Under the pieces are notes generated by a model, which worked only from the letters and a program-made list of their open reading frames with translations, did no database searches and was not told the DNA's origin. The translations under genes were made by a program, and so were the position numbers. Shown in pieces: positions 35,098 to 44,465 of a stretch of 64,000 bases of DNA. Within the stretch, counting starts at the first letter, position 1; each line of letters starts with the position of its first letter. Source of the DNA: QQWI01 sp964522015 (GTDB taxonomy: Bacteria > Bacillota > Clostridia > Peptostreptococcales > Acidaminobacteraceae); the NCBI GenBank assembly GCA_964522015.1, contig CAZFST010000011.1, positions 44,906 through 108,905 on the forward strand, given 5' to 3'.

Positions 35098-35137
35098 GTA
35101 GCATAAAGCATAAAGTATAGGCGTGTAGCGCAGCGAG
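35098..35137 (+). repeat. Degenerate short repeats between the lipase and pgm genes
   Basis: GCGTGTAGC occurs at about 35094 and again at about 35122, flanking AGCATAAAGCATAAAGTATA. This looks like a locally expanded simple repeat and no function is apparent. Confidence 0.45.
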
Positions 35138-35156
35138 ACGATGGAGGGGTGACACG

Positions 35157-36866
35157 ATGACTTATCGAGAAATTTACGAACAGTGGGTTAATGACAAAAA
35201 TTTTGACGAGGCATTTAGAAGAGAACTTGCAAATTTAAGTGATGAAAACGAAATTGAAGATCGCTTCTATAAAGATTTGTCTTTTGGAACAGCTGGCATG
35301 CGTGGGGTAATTGGTGCCGGAAGAAATCGTATGAACAAATACATTGTGCGAAAAGCGTCCCAAGGCTATGCAAACTATTTACTCTCTAAAGACCCAAAAG
35401 CAACTTGCGTGATTGCCTACGATAACCGCCGGATGTCTGTGGAGTTTTCTGAAGAAGCTGCCATGGTGTTTGCGGCTAACGGCATTAAGACTTATCTATT
35501 TGAAGGTTTAAGAACCACTCCGGAGCTATCTTTTGCGGTTAGAGAATTAAAAACCACCGGGGGCGTTGTGATAACAGCTAGCCATAATCCTCCTGAATAC
35601 AACGGTTACAAAGTTTACGGCCCAGATGGTGCTCAGCTGATTCCAGTTGAAGCCGATGCTGTGACCGAAAGCGTTGATGCCGTGACTGATTTTAATCAAG
35701 TGAAATTAATGGATTTCCACCAAGCCCGTGAACTCGGTTGGATTGCCTACTTGGGCGAGCCTATGGACCATTTATTTTTAGAGGCTGTTAAGCAGCAAAT
35801 CCGACGTCCAGAAGCTTATCAAGTGCCAATGACCATTACCTTTTCGCCTCTTCACGGAACAGGGGGCATGATTGTTGAAAAATTAATGGGAGATTTGGGT
35901 GTGACAGATGTCCACTTTGTGGCGGAGCAAATGGAAGTCGACACAGAGTTTTCTACCTGCCAAAAGCCAAATCCTGAGGATGTGCAAGCCTTTGATGTAT
36001 CAAAAGCCTACGGTCAAAAAATCAATGCAGAGCTGCTAATTGCCACCGATCCAGACGCAGACAGAGTTGGCGTCATGGTCAGGGATTCAGCCGGCGACTA
36101 TGTGGCATTAAATGGCAATCAAGTTGGCGCCCTGCTCACTTACTATATTCTTGGTTCAAAACCCTCTTGGCCTACAAATGCTATGATGGTTAAGACAGTG
36201 GTTACAAGTGATCTTGGTCCTAAGATTGCAGCATCTTTTGGTGTGGGAAGTGTCGAGACCCTTACGGGCTTCAAATTTATCGGTGAAAAAATCCGTCAAT
36301 TTGAAGCCGATGGGAGCCACCAGTACATCTTAGGTTTTGAGGAGAGTTACGGCTACTTAGTGGGTACCCATGCTCGAGATAAAGATGCGGTGGTTGCAAC
36401 CATGCTAGTGGTTGAAATGGCCAAGTACTATTATGGACAAGGCAAGAACCTCTTAATGGTTTTAGATAAAATTCATCAGACTTACGGCTACTATTTGGAT
36501 GTGATGGTTTCCAAAACCTTGGCAGGTAAGGCTGGCATGGCTCAGATTGGTGAAATCATGGCAGCCTTTAGAACCCAAGCAAAATCGTTTTTTGCAGAGT
36601 TTGATTTGGTCAAGATGGCAGATTTTGAAACACGAACCGAGACCGACCTCAATACAGGGGCCACAGCCCAGCTAGAGCAACCGGTGTCGGATGTGCTCAA
36701 GTATTACCTTGCCGACGGCTCCTGGTTTGCTGTTAGGCCGTCGGGCACCGAGCCTAAGATTAAATTCTACTGCTCGGTGCAAGCGCCAACCGCGGCTGGC
36801 GCCAAGGCATTGGTGCAAAACCTAGAAACTCGCATCCTAGCATTTGTTGAAAAAGTGACTCAGTAA
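35157..36866 (+). CDS. Phosphoglucomutase/phosphomannomutase (alpha-D-phosphohexomutase)
   Basis: The 569-residue enzyme interconverts hexose 1- and 6-phosphates. The catalytic phosphoserine loop is TASHNPPEYNGYKVYG, the metal-binding loop TDPDADRVGV, the sugar-specificity loop GFEESYGYLVG, and the phosphate-binding loop RPSGTEPKIKFY. The length and motifs match the PgcA group of Firmicutes, which supplies glucose 1-phosphate for glycolipid and wall polymer synthesis. GGAGGGGTGACACG precedes the ATG. Confidence 0.93.
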   Translation: MTYREIYEQWVNDKNFDEAFRRELANLSDENEIEDRFYKDLSFGTAGMRGVIGAGRNRMNKYIVRKASQGYANYLLSKDPKATCVIAYDNRRMSVEFSEEAAMVFAANGIKTYLFEGLRTTPELSFAVRELKTTGGVVITASHNPPEYNGYKVYGPDGAQLIPVEADAVTESVDAVTDFNQVKLMDFHQARELGWIAYLGEPMDHLFLEAVKQQIRRPEAYQVPMTITFSPLHGTGGMIVEKLMGDLGVTDVHFVAEQMEVDTEFSTCQKPNPEDVQAFDVSKAYGQKINAELLIATDPDADRVGVMVRDSAGDYVALNGNQVGALLTYYILGSKPSWPTNAMMVKTVVTSDLGPKIAASFGVGSVETLTGFKFIGEKIRQFEADGSHQYILGFEESYGYLVGTHARDKDAVVATMLVVEMAKYYYGQGKNLLMVLDKIHQTYGYYLDVMVSKTLAGKAGMAQIGEIMAAFRTQAKSFFAEFDLVKMADFETRTETDLNTGATAQLEQPVSDVLKYYLADGSWFAVRPSGTEPKIKFYCSVQAPTAAGAKALVQNLETRILAFVEKVTQ

Positions 36867-36870
36867 CGCC

Positions 36871-36910
36871 AAAGCGAGCCAGGGGACGTCCACCCGGCTC
36901 GCTTTTTCTT
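36871..36910 (+). terminator. GAGCC-family terminator after the phosphohexomutase
   Basis: AAAGCGAGCC and GGCTCGCTTT pair perfectly around AGGGGACGTCCACCC, with a TTTTTCTTTT tail. The inner segment is related, in inverse orientation, to those of the hairpins at 39.1 and 40.9 kb. Confidence 0.85.
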
Positions 36911-36953
36911 TTGGCCAAATTGTGTTACAATGCTTGCGAAGGAGGTGACAACA

Positions 36954-38132
36954 TTGAACCAAAATCAACCGATTGTCATAACGGCGTGCTTTGCCACCAA
37001 AACTAGACTAATGGGTGTTGTCGCTGGCTACATCACTTATACTAACAGCGTTTCATCTGGGTTATCATCTGCACCGGCACCACTTGAATTGACTTTATCT
37101 GAATCAACACCCCTGGATCAACAAATCACAGAATTCTATCATATAGAATTTGAAGAATATGGCCTTGACCGCTTTGAGCAGTTGATCGATCCAAGTGAAT
37201 TTGACTTAAAACAAATGAAACAGGCCATCTTTGGTGGCTTGGGCGGGCCCCTGATACCCATGGAACCATCGGAGTTTGTGCAACTTTTAATCGGGGCCCA
37301 CGCCATCAACGCCGCCTCCGAAGACTTCGCGGCGGCCCTGCAAAAGTCCTCCTGGCTAAAGTCTTGCCTCGGACCAACCCCCACCTTTGCGCCCCACCTC
37401 TTCGCCCACGCCACCGACCAAGTGTGCGAAGAGCTACGCAGCCCATTCGAACTGATCCATTATTTTCTCATGCGCTACCTAGGCCATGACGCCATATACC
37501 TAAGATATGCGCCCATGGGGCACCCCTACCTAGAAACCCGCTACACCTTGATGAGAAACCAACTTGAGCGCCTGGACGACGACAGATACCACTTCTCGGC
37601 CTTGGTACTTGAGGAAAGTTATGCCGTGATTGAAGGGGAAATCCTGCTGGTTGAAGGCATTGTGGAAGGCTTTGACATCACAGCCCATGTGCCGGTTTCC
37701 GACATTGAAGCGGCCATGATGCTCAGAAAAAAAGAGTATATTTACCTCTACGACGTGGACTCCGCCGCTGTTGAGGACCTATTGACCCAAGAGCACAAGT
37801 ATCTCAATCCTACGCCGTTTAAGAACGGGCGGTTGTATACTTGCTACCGCAGTCACAATAACCACGTCAACGCCAAAATATTTTACCTCAATGGGGACGT
37901 TGAAGCCCTCCTTTATTTTACAGACAGCAACCAGTTGCTATTGGCCAGTGACGACCTTAAAGCCATGATCAAATGGGACGACATTTTACTCAATCGCTTT
38001 GGCAATGAACTGGACGGGGACCTTGAAAAATATGAAGAATGGGACTTTGAGAGCCCCATACTTTACAATTTTATCGACTCCGATTTTGTAGACTTTGACG
38101 ATTTCTTGGCCTACGAGCCCATTAATCAGTAG
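36954..38132 (+). CDS. Protein of unknown function, 392 residues
   Basis: I do not recognise this protein. It is acidic, soluble-looking, lacks a signal peptide or membrane helix, and ends in a strongly acidic tail (about 360-392, rich in Asp/Glu with aromatic residues). The start is a TTG at 36954 behind a near-perfect AAGGAGGTGACAAC; an in-frame ATG at 36930 lies upstream of that site and is rejected. The central 37.2-37.6 kb part is visibly richer in G+C, with many GCC/CTC codons, than the start of the gene. It lies alone between two GAGCC hairpins' neighbourhoods, ahead of an AEC permease gene 78 bases downstream. Confidence 0.6.
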   Translation: MNQNQPIVITACFATKTRLMGVVAGYITYTNSVSSGLSSAPAPLELTLSESTPLDQQITEFYHIEFEEYGLDRFEQLIDPSEFDLKQMKQAIFGGLGGPLIPMEPSEFVQLLIGAHAINAASEDFAAALQKSSWLKSCLGPTPTFAPHLFAHATDQVCEELRSPFELIHYFLMRYLGHDAIYLRYAPMGHPYLETRYTLMRNQLERLDDDRYHFSALVLEESYAVIEGEILLVEGIVEGFDITAHVPVSDIEAAMMLRKKEYIYLYDVDSAAVEDLLTQEHKYLNPTPFKNGRLYTCYRSHNNHVNAKIFYLNGDVEALLYFTDSNQLLLASDDLKAMIKWDDILLNRFGNELDGDLEKYEEWDFESPILYNFIDSDFVDFDDFLAYEPINQ

Positions 38133-38210
38133 GTCATTTTGCCTTGGAATTTTGGGTCTTTGGCCCCTTTTAATCTTTTAACCCTTTAAACAACTCACAA
38201 GGAGCATCAA

Positions 38211-39134
38211 ATGGCCATTATGGGACAAATATTTGTCTTATTCTCACTGATTGTGGTGGGGTATATCATCCGCAAACTCAATGTGGTGACAGCAGCGATC
38301 AACCGAGAAATTGGCAGTTTTGTTTTAAATGTAGCACTGCCAGCCTTTATCATCACCTCCATGGATTTTCCATTTTCTTTGGATGTTTTAAAAGACAGCG
38401 CCTTCCTGATCCTGATTTCATTTTCCGTGTACGGCGCCTCCATCTTGCTCTCCAAACTTTATTCACGGGTCACGGGGGCAAAAGGCCAGTCCAAAAACGT
38501 CATGGAATACGTCATCACATTTTCCAATTCCGGCTACATGGGCTACCCGGTGGTCTTCGAAATCTTCGGCGAAAAAGGAGTCTTTTACGCAGCCATCTAC
38601 AACATGTCCTTCAATATTTTGGTATGGAGCTACGGTGTCCACCTCTTAAAAAACGAAAGCGTCAAAATCCACGTACCACTGGCCACCCGGGTCAAAAAAA
38701 TCTTCAACCCAGGCCTAGTTGCGCTGATTATCGGCTATACCCTATTTTTAACAGGCATCAAACTTCCAGGACCCATTAAGACCATTCTGGATATGATTGG
38801 TTCGACTACCACACCACTCTCCATGATGTTTATCGGCTTCATCTTAACAGAAGTCAAGGTGGGCGAGGCCCTGCGCAGTGCCCACGTATGGGGGGTATCG
38901 AGTTTACGCCTGGTGGTGATTCCAGCGGCAACCTTTTTAGTACTGAAGGCCCTGGGTTTTGAGGACCTGACCCTCTACATTCCAGTGGTCATCTCCGCCA
39001 TGCCCGCCGCCGCCAATACAGCTATCTTTTCCAGTCAGCTGGGCAGCGATTACCGACTGGGCTCCTTGCTGATTTTTGCCAGCACCCTCTTGTCGGTGGG
39101 CACCATCCCCCTGCTGATTTACCTGATTAAGTAA
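38211..39134 (+). CDS. AEC-family transporter (auxin efflux carrier type permease)
   Basis: The 307-residue membrane protein shows about ten helices with the family's internal pseudo-symmetry. It has a conserved SNSGYMGYPV segment in the first half and a PAAANTAIFSSQLGSD segment in the second. Bacterial members transport dicarboxylates such as malate or malonate, or amino acids; the substrate here is unknown. CAAGGAGCATCAA precedes the ATG. Confidence 0.88.
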   Translation: MAIMGQIFVLFSLIVVGYIIRKLNVVTAAINREIGSFVLNVALPAFIITSMDFPFSLDVLKDSAFLILISFSVYGASILLSKLYSRVTGAKGQSKNVMEYVITFSNSGYMGYPVVFEIFGEKGVFYAAIYNMSFNILVWSYGVHLLKNESVKIHVPLATRVKKIFNPGLVALIIGYTLFLTGIKLPGPIKTILDMIGSTTTPLSMMFIGFILTEVKVGEALRSAHVWGVSSLRLVVIPAATFLVLKALGFEDLTLYIPVVISAMPAAANTAIFSSQLGSDYRLGSLLIFASTLLSVGTIPLLIYLIK

Positions 39135-39170
39135 ACGAGCCATGGTGCACGTCCTCCCGGCTCGTTTTTG
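39133..39170 (+). terminator. GAGCC-family terminator after the AEC permease
   Basis: AAACGAGCC and GGCTCGTTT pair around ATGGTGCACGTCCTCCC, followed by TTTTTG. The stem starts at the permease stop codon. Confidence 0.85.
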
Positions 39171-39213
39171 CTTTAGTTTTTCTCTTGCTTTTAAACTTTT
39201 TTTAAAAAACAAC

Positions 39214-39242
39214 TTGCACATCAAAAATATCTGTGGTATAGT
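39214..39242 (+). promoter_or_regulatory. Sigma-A promoter for the SAM riboswitch-metK transcript
   Basis: TTGCAC and TATAGT with a 17-base spacer place the start near 39249. A small CCAAT-GAAA-ATTGG hairpin (39270-39283) precedes the aptamer. Confidence 0.75.
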
Positions 39243-39286
39243 TGGTCTTGCATTTACAACTGAATAAAGCCAATGAAAATTGGTGA

Positions 39287-39427
39287 CCTTATAAAGAGCG
39301 ACTGAGGGAATAGGCCCGATGAAGTCCAGCAACCGGTTTTAACAAATACGGTGCTAAGTCCTACAAGCGAAAGCTTGAATGATGAGGATAAACACATACG
39401 CCTTGTCTTGATGAAGCGTATTTTTTT
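39287..39427 (+). ncRNA. SAM-I (S-box) riboswitch with terminator, controlling metK
   Basis: The aptamer (39287-39387) has the S-box core: GAGGGA, then GGCCCGATGAAG, CAGCAACC and GGTGCTAAGTCC in order. P1 is closed by CCTTAT (39287-39292) with ATGAGG (39382-39387). The expression platform is a terminator, ATACGC (39396-39401) with GCGTAT (39416-39421) and a T-tract to 39427. By family knowledge, SAM binding stabilises the aptamer and allows termination, so metK is expressed when SAM is low. Confidence 0.96.
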
Positions 39428-39603
39428 ATGCTCTATTTGATTCATTTCTTTGCTTCAACTCAGATTTCTGGCATCACCTAAAAGTTTTATCCAAAACTGA
39501 ACACTAATCATTCTCACCCCCAAAGATGACTTCAAGGGCTACGAGATTGGGATAGAAAACATCTACCTGATTCGTCAGGACACACACCAAGGAGGTTTCA
39601 AAA

Positions 39604-40791
39604 ATGAGAAAAAGATTTTTCACTTCTGAGTCTGTGACCGAAGGCCACCCAGACAAAATTTGCGATCAGATTTCTGACTCAATCCTAGATGCGATTTTCG
39701 CACAGGATCCTCAGGCTCGCGTTGCATGCGAAACATCAGTAACAACAGGACTGGTACTAATAGCTGGTGAAATCACAACATCATGCTATGTAGACATCCA
39801 AAAAACAGTTAGAGACACCATTGCAGAAATCGGTTATGACAGAGCCAAGTTTGGCTTTGATGCCCGCACTTGTGGGGTTATCGTTGCCCTTGATGCGCAA
39901 TCATCAGATATTGCCCAGGGCGTTGATAACGACCTTGAGCACAGATCTGGTCAAGAAACAGATGCAGAATCAAATACAGGGGCTGGCGACCAAGGCTTAA
40001 TGTTCGGTTTTGCTTGTAATGAAACACCAGAGTTGATGCCACTGCCAATTTCTTTGGCTCACCGCCTTGCAAAGCAACTTTCAAACATCCGTAAAGATGG
40101 CACTGTCAACTACCTTCGTCCAGATGGTAAAACACAAGTCACTGTTGAATACCTTGGTGACAAGCCAGTTCGCGTTGACACAATCGTTATTTCAACACAA
40201 CACGGTCCAGAAGTTGAGCATGCTCAAATCGTAGAAGATCTTAAAAAATACGTGGTTGGCCCAATCGTTCCAGCAGAACTTTTGGACGAAAACACTAAAT
40301 ACTTTATCAACCCAACTGGCCGTTTTGTTATTGGCGGACCACAGGGTGACGCTGGCCTAACAGGCAGAAAAATCATAGTCGATACTTACGGTGGTTACTC
40401 TCGTCACGGCGGCGGCGCATTCTCGGGCAAAGACCCAACTAAGGTTGACCGCTCGGCTGCCTATGCTGCACGATATGTTGCTAAGAACATTGTAGCAGCG
40501 GGTCTTGCAGACAAATGTGAAATCGAATTAGCTTACGCTATCGGTGTTGCTCATCCAGTTTCTATCTTGGTTGAAACATTTGGTACTGCTAAAATCGACG
40601 AAGAGCGCATTGAAGAGCTTGTTAAAAAGCACTTTGACCTTCGCCCAGCAGCAATCATTAAAAATCTTGACCTAAGAAGACCAATCTACAAGCAAACTGC
40701 TGCTTACGGACACTTTGGCCGTACAGACATTGATCTTCCTTGGGAAAAAACAGACAAAGCGGCTATCTTAAGAGAAGAAGCTGGTCTGTAA
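39604..40791 (+). CDS. metK: S-adenosylmethionine synthetase
   Basis: MetK makes SAM from methionine and ATP. The 395-residue protein has TEGHPDKICDQISD, GAGDQGLMFGFA and the phosphate-binding GGGAFSGKDPTKVDRS. AAGGAGG precedes the ATG. It is preceded by a SAM-I riboswitch with its own promoter, with about 175 bases between the riboswitch terminator and the start codon in which I see no further signal. LuxS and PrmC in this window are linked to the SAM cycle. Confidence 0.97.
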   Translation: MRKRFFTSESVTEGHPDKICDQISDSILDAIFAQDPQARVACETSVTTGLVLIAGEITTSCYVDIQKTVRDTIAEIGYDRAKFGFDARTCGVIVALDAQSSDIAQGVDNDLEHRSGQETDAESNTGAGDQGLMFGFACNETPELMPLPISLAHRLAKQLSNIRKDGTVNYLRPDGKTQVTVEYLGDKPVRVDTIVISTQHGPEVEHAQIVEDLKKYVVGPIVPAELLDENTKYFINPTGRFVIGGPQGDAGLTGRKIIVDTYGGYSRHGGGAFSGKDPTKVDRSAAYAARYVAKNIVAAGLADKCEIELAYAIGVAHPVSILVETFGTAKIDEERIEELVKKHFDLRPAAIIKNLDLRRPIYKQTAAYGHFGRTDIDLPWEKTDKAAILREEAGL

Positions 40792-40839
40792 GACAACTTT
40801 TTGAACAGAAAAGCCCTAGGGCTTAAACGTTTTAGATGG

Positions 40840-40877
40840 AAAACCCCCTTTCTTTGAATAAAAGTGAGGGGGTTTTT
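40840..40877 (+). terminator. Terminator after metK
   Basis: AAACCCCCT and AGGGGGTTT pair across a loop that adds A/T pairs, followed by TTTTTTG. A small AGCCCTAGGGCT palindrome precedes it (about 40812). Confidence 0.85.
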
Positions 40878-40885
40878 TGTCTTCG

Positions 40886-40923
40886 ACGAGCTGGGGGGAC
40901 GTGCACCTTGGCTCTCTTTTTTT
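40886..40923 (+). terminator. Degenerate GAGCC-family hairpin after metK
   Basis: GAGC and GCTC flank GGGGGGACGTGCACC, the near-exact reverse complement of the inner segment of the hairpin at 39.14 kb, and a seven-T tract follows. It looks like the same element in opposite orientation. Confidence 0.6.
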
Positions 40924-41040
40924 GCCTAGGCAACCATTGCTTCTTTTCATTTGGTAAATGTGCTATGATAATTAGGTGCTGAAAATTGCCATAAATGATA
41001 CAATTGAAGCACACACCTCAAGTAAAGGAGCTACCCCAGT

Positions 41041-43404
41041 ATGATCATCACCGGCGAAGTCAGAAATATCATCTACCATAATGAAGAAAGTCACTACTAC
41101 ATATTAGCCGTGGATCTTGGGGACAAAGAAGTGACCATCACCGGGACTTTTAACAACCTTGTGGTGGACATGACCTACGAGTTCCACGTGACAGAAAAAG
41201 CCCACCCTATATACGGTAAACAATACGTGGCAGAAGCCTCGCGAATTATACAGCCCAGTGGCAACAAACAAATACAAGACTTCCTGGCCTCGGGCCTTTT
41301 CGAGGGCATCGGCGACACCATGGCGGCCCGCATTGTAGACGCATTTGGACAAGACGCCCTAGACATCATGCGCTACAACCCCCGCCGCCTCATGGAAATT
41401 CAAGGCATCGGGGAGGCCACCTTTGAAAAAATACAAGCCTCCTTCCAGTCCCACATGGAGGCTGAAGACACCCTTTTCTTTCTGAGCCAACTGGGCCTCT
41501 CAGTCAAACAATCCCTAAAAATCTACGAGGCCTACGGCCCTAATACCATTGATAAACTCAAGCGCAATCCCTATTACCTAGTCAAGGACATTCGGGGCTT
41601 GGGCTTTAAACAGGTGGACCACTTGGCTTCAAAACTGGGATTTGATGAACGGTCCATGGAACGGGTGGAATCCATTATCATCTACCTTTTAGAATCAGAA
41701 GCCATGAACGGCCACATGTTTTTATATCACGATGACCTATACCACATGGTGAAAGAGATGGTCGGCCATCCAGAAGAACTCTTTGAAACCGCTATGACAG
41801 ACCTGACCATACGAGGGGACATTTTTTTAGAGCTTGTTAAAGATGGCGAATCCATACAAAGTGCAATGATGGATCCAAGGGACCTACACCCAGGGAAGCG
41901 GATCATTGAGCCCTTTGACGCTGCCCACCGGACACCTGCCGCAGATGGGGCACAAACCACCCAGGTAGCGCCTAGTACCCAGGGTTCCCATGACACATCT
42001 TTTACCCAGGATTCAAATGAATCCCCCAGCTCTCCAAAGCCGATTATCCGTGTCTACACCCACCAAATGCACCTGATCGAAGTGGGCATCATCCGGGAGA
42101 TTGCCAGAATCCAATATGGGATGACAAAAGATATCTCTTTTAAAGGTAACTTTAGCAAACTTGAACTGACCTTTGAGCAGCAGCTGGCTGTTGATATGGC
42201 CTTTGACGAGCCCATGTTTATACTGACAGGGGGGCCGGGTACAGGTAAAACCACCATTCTAAGAGAACTGATGCTCAGGATGGAGGCCGCAGAGGTGACC
42301 TTTGCCCTTTGTGCACCTACTGGCCGAGCGGCTAGCAGGATGGAAGAGGTGATTGAACGGCCAGCCTCCACCATCCACAGGCTCCTTGAATATCAGTTTA
42401 ATGAAGATACGAATTTTTTGCACTTTGAAAGAAACCACGAGAACCCCCTAGATGCTAAGGTTCTGGTGGTGGATGAGGTGTCCATGCTAGACGCACCCCT
42501 GTGCCTAAAACTGCTAGAGGCGGTGCGTACGGGGTCTCGGGTGATTTTTATCGGGGACGCAAACCAGCTGCCTGCAGTGGGTCCGGGGAATGTGCTGGCA
42601 GATTTAATGGCGTCAGGTGTGATCAAGACCTGTGCTTTGACCCAGATTCACAGGCAAGCTCAGGATAGCTTGATCCTCTTAAACGCCCACGCCATGCTCC
42701 ACGAGGGCGAAATGTTTGTCAATCAAAAGGGTAGGGACTTCTTTTTTATCCAGGTTAAGCAGCAACGTGAGCTTCTGGACACCCTGCTTGATGTGGTAGC
42801 AACCCGGATGCCCAAATATTACGGCATTGACCCCATAAAGGACATCACCGTATTGACCCCTGTCAGAGGGGGACTCCTTGGCGCCGAAAACCTGAATATT
42901 TCCCTACAAGCAAGGCTGAACCCTTCAAAAGCAGATAAAATCTTTGGCCGCTTTTTACCCGGTGATAAGATCATGCAAAATAAAAATAACTACACCCTGT
43001 CTTGGACAAAAGCCGGCACCCTTGAAGACGGAGACGGCATCTTTAACGGCGAAATTGGCACCGTGGAACTCCAAGGCAAACAGGGGATGGTAGTCCTGTT
43101 TCAAGACCAAAAGCGGGTAGTGTACACCAAAGAACTGGCCGACGATCTGGTACTGGCTTATGCCATGACCATTCACAAAAGCCAGGGCAACGAATTTGAT
43201 TACGTGGTGCTACCCATGTTTGCCATGCCAGAGCCCCTACGCTCCAAAAACCTGATCTACACCGCCATCACCCGGGCCAAAAAACAGGTGACCCTGGTGG
43301 GGGACCAGCAAATTTTCACCCAACTGGTCCACCTGGATAAACCCATTATCAGAAACTCAAGCCTAGGCGAACGACTAAAACGAGTCTACAGCCAGGCCAA
43401 ATAG
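41041..43404 (+). CDS. recD2: RecD2-type ATP-dependent 5'-3' DNA helicase
   Basis: The 787-residue SF1B helicase has the N-terminal RecD2-specific region with helix-hairpin-helix repeats (GIGDTMAARIV and IQGIGEATFEKI). The motor follows, with Walker A GGPGTGKTT near residue 397, Walker B VVDEVSML and the C-terminal AMTIHKSQGNEFD and YTAITRAKK motifs. An insert of about 40 Thr/Ser/Gln/Pro-rich residues near 300-340 is unlike most homologues and probably a flexible linker. RecD2 acts in DNA repair independently of RecBC in Firmicutes. An extended -10 (TGCTATGAT) lies about 70 bases upstream. comF follows 30 bases after the stop, a common pairing. Confidence 0.93.
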   Translation: MIITGEVRNIIYHNEESHYYILAVDLGDKEVTITGTFNNLVVDMTYEFHVTEKAHPIYGKQYVAEASRIIQPSGNKQIQDFLASGLFEGIGDTMAARIVDAFGQDALDIMRYNPRRLMEIQGIGEATFEKIQASFQSHMEAEDTLFFLSQLGLSVKQSLKIYEAYGPNTIDKLKRNPYYLVKDIRGLGFKQVDHLASKLGFDERSMERVESIIIYLLESEAMNGHMFLYHDDLYHMVKEMVGHPEELFETAMTDLTIRGDIFLELVKDGESIQSAMMDPRDLHPGKRIIEPFDAAHRTPAADGAQTTQVAPSTQGSHDTSFTQDSNESPSSPKPIIRVYTHQMHLIEVGIIREIARIQYGMTKDISFKGNFSKLELTFEQQLAVDMAFDEPMFILTGGPGTGKTTILRELMLRMEAAEVTFALCAPTGRAASRMEEVIERPASTIHRLLEYQFNEDTNFLHFERNHENPLDAKVLVVDEVSMLDAPLCLKLLEAVRTGSRVIFIGDANQLPAVGPGNVLADLMASGVIKTCALTQIHRQAQDSLILLNAHAMLHEGEMFVNQKGRDFFFIQVKQQRELLDTLLDVVATRMPKYYGIDPIKDITVLTPVRGGLLGAENLNISLQARLNPSKADKIFGRFLPGDKIMQNKNNYTLSWTKAGTLEDGDGIFNGEIGTVELQGKQGMVVLFQDQKRVVYTKELADDLVLAYAMTIHKSQGNEFDYVVLPMFAMPEPLRSKNLIYTAITRAKKQVTLVGDQQIFTQLVHLDKPIIRNSSLGERLKRVYSQAK

Positions 43405-43434
43405 CCAAGCCCCTCGCCCACAGGAGGAAAGCCA

Positions 43435-44247
43435 ATGCCCCTGCCGCAGCTGCCCTACAAAATCAGTAAAGTCATCGATAGTGCCCTGGACGTGATCTTT
43501 CCCTTAGATCAGGTCTGCATGTCATGTGGCAAAGTTGTGCATATGGCTGCCCCCTATTTGTGCGACCGGTGCGCTAAGCACCTGATCCCCCCTGAGTTTC
43601 CCTGTCAGGTGTGCGGTTGGTCAAAAGAGGGGCCAAACCTGGCCTGTGGGCATTGTAATCCAACGGCTGCCACCTTCACAAAAACCGTACTTGGCTACGC
43701 CCTCAATCCCGTCACAAAATCCATGGTTTACAAGCAAAAGTACGGCCACCAGCGGTACCTGGCCCACAGTTTTGCCCAGATGCTCATCAAACGGCTAACT
43801 GAGGAGGGCTTTACAGCAAGGCCAGAAGCCCAACTGGAAACCTCGTCGGAAATCCAGTTGAAAGGTCCATCACAAAAGGTATGCCATACGTTTGACGCAG
43901 TCATGTCCATACCTTCCGGTAAGAAGCGTGTCAATATGAGGGGGTGCGATCACTGTTTAGATATTGCAAAAGAGGTCGCAAAACATTATAACGTCCCAAT
44001 TGTCAGGCCACTGAGGCGCGTTCAACATGAGCATGCGCAGGCAGGGCTTTCGCGAAAAGAAAGGGAAAGTAACATGGCCCATGCCTTTGAAAAAGTAGGG
44101 GATTTACCTGCTGGCATGGCCCTTCTCGTGATAGACGACGTCTATACCACCGGCCAAACCCTAGAACAGGCCGGCGTGATGCTCAAGGGCCATGGGATCA
44201 CATTATATGCAGCCACCACTTTTTACACACCAGAAAAGTTTGAATAG
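43435..44247 (+). CDS. comF: ComF family protein (ComFC-like phosphoribosyltransferase fold)
   Basis: The 270-residue protein has the N-terminal zinc finger (CMSCGK, CDRCAK, CQVCGW and CGHC) and a C-terminal PRTase-type domain with the VIDDVYTTGQTLEQAG motif near residue 232. An insert of about 20 residues occurs in the middle (about 125-145). ComFC takes part in DNA uptake in competent Firmicutes. As in B. subtilis, it lies immediately upstream of the flgM-flgN-flgK-flgL cluster. CAGGAGGAAAGCC precedes the ATG. Confidence 0.92.
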   Translation: MPLPQLPYKISKVIDSALDVIFPLDQVCMSCGKVVHMAAPYLCDRCAKHLIPPEFPCQVCGWSKEGPNLACGHCNPTAATFTKTVLGYALNPVTKSMVYKQKYGHQRYLAHSFAQMLIKRLTEEGFTARPEAQLETSSEIQLKGPSQKVCHTFDAVMSIPSGKKRVNMRGCDHCLDIAKEVAKHYNVPIVRPLRRVQHEHAQAGLSRKERESNMAHAFEKVGDLPAGMALLVIDDVYTTGQTLEQAGVMLKGHGITLYAATTFYTPEKFE

Positions 44248-44270
44248 ATTTGCAGTATTGGTGCAAATTA

Positions 44271-44328
44271 ATGCGTAAAAAGACACTTATTCATACGAAT
44301 AAATGTCTTTTTACGCATTTTTATTGAC
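44271..44328 (+). terminator. Long-stem terminator after comF
   Basis: A stem of about 22 bp (ATGCGTAAAAAGACA... with its complement, one mismatch) and an ATAC loop is followed by TTTTTATT. It isolates the recD2-comF unit from the flagellar operon. Confidence 0.9.
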
Positions 44329-44399
44329 GAGTATTTACCTGTAACTGTTACGAACAGAAATGTTGGGGTTGCAAAAATTAAAAAAAAATAAACTACCTA

Positions 44400-44426
44400 T
44401 AAAGTCACCCCCATCTTTGCCGATAA
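44400..44426 (+). promoter_or_regulatory. Consensus sigma-28 (SigD) promoter for the flgM operon
   Basis: TAAA-N15-GCCGATAA matches the flagellar sigma consensus at every position. It lies 40 bases before flgM, so the anti-sigma factor gene would be under control of its own target. Confidence 0.93.
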
Positions 44427-44465
44427 AGTAATTAAGAAATTCGGAGCAATGGGAGGTGGAATTGT

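Noticed and set aside
36920..36940. TACAAT directly before the 392-aa gene as its promoter
   Set aside because: The start of transcription would fall on the ribosome-binding site, and no -35 is correctly spaced.
41104..41369. Antisense ORFs within recD2, atpA, murA and other genes
   Set aside because: They lie opposite well-supported genes, lack ribosome-binding sites and resemble no family.
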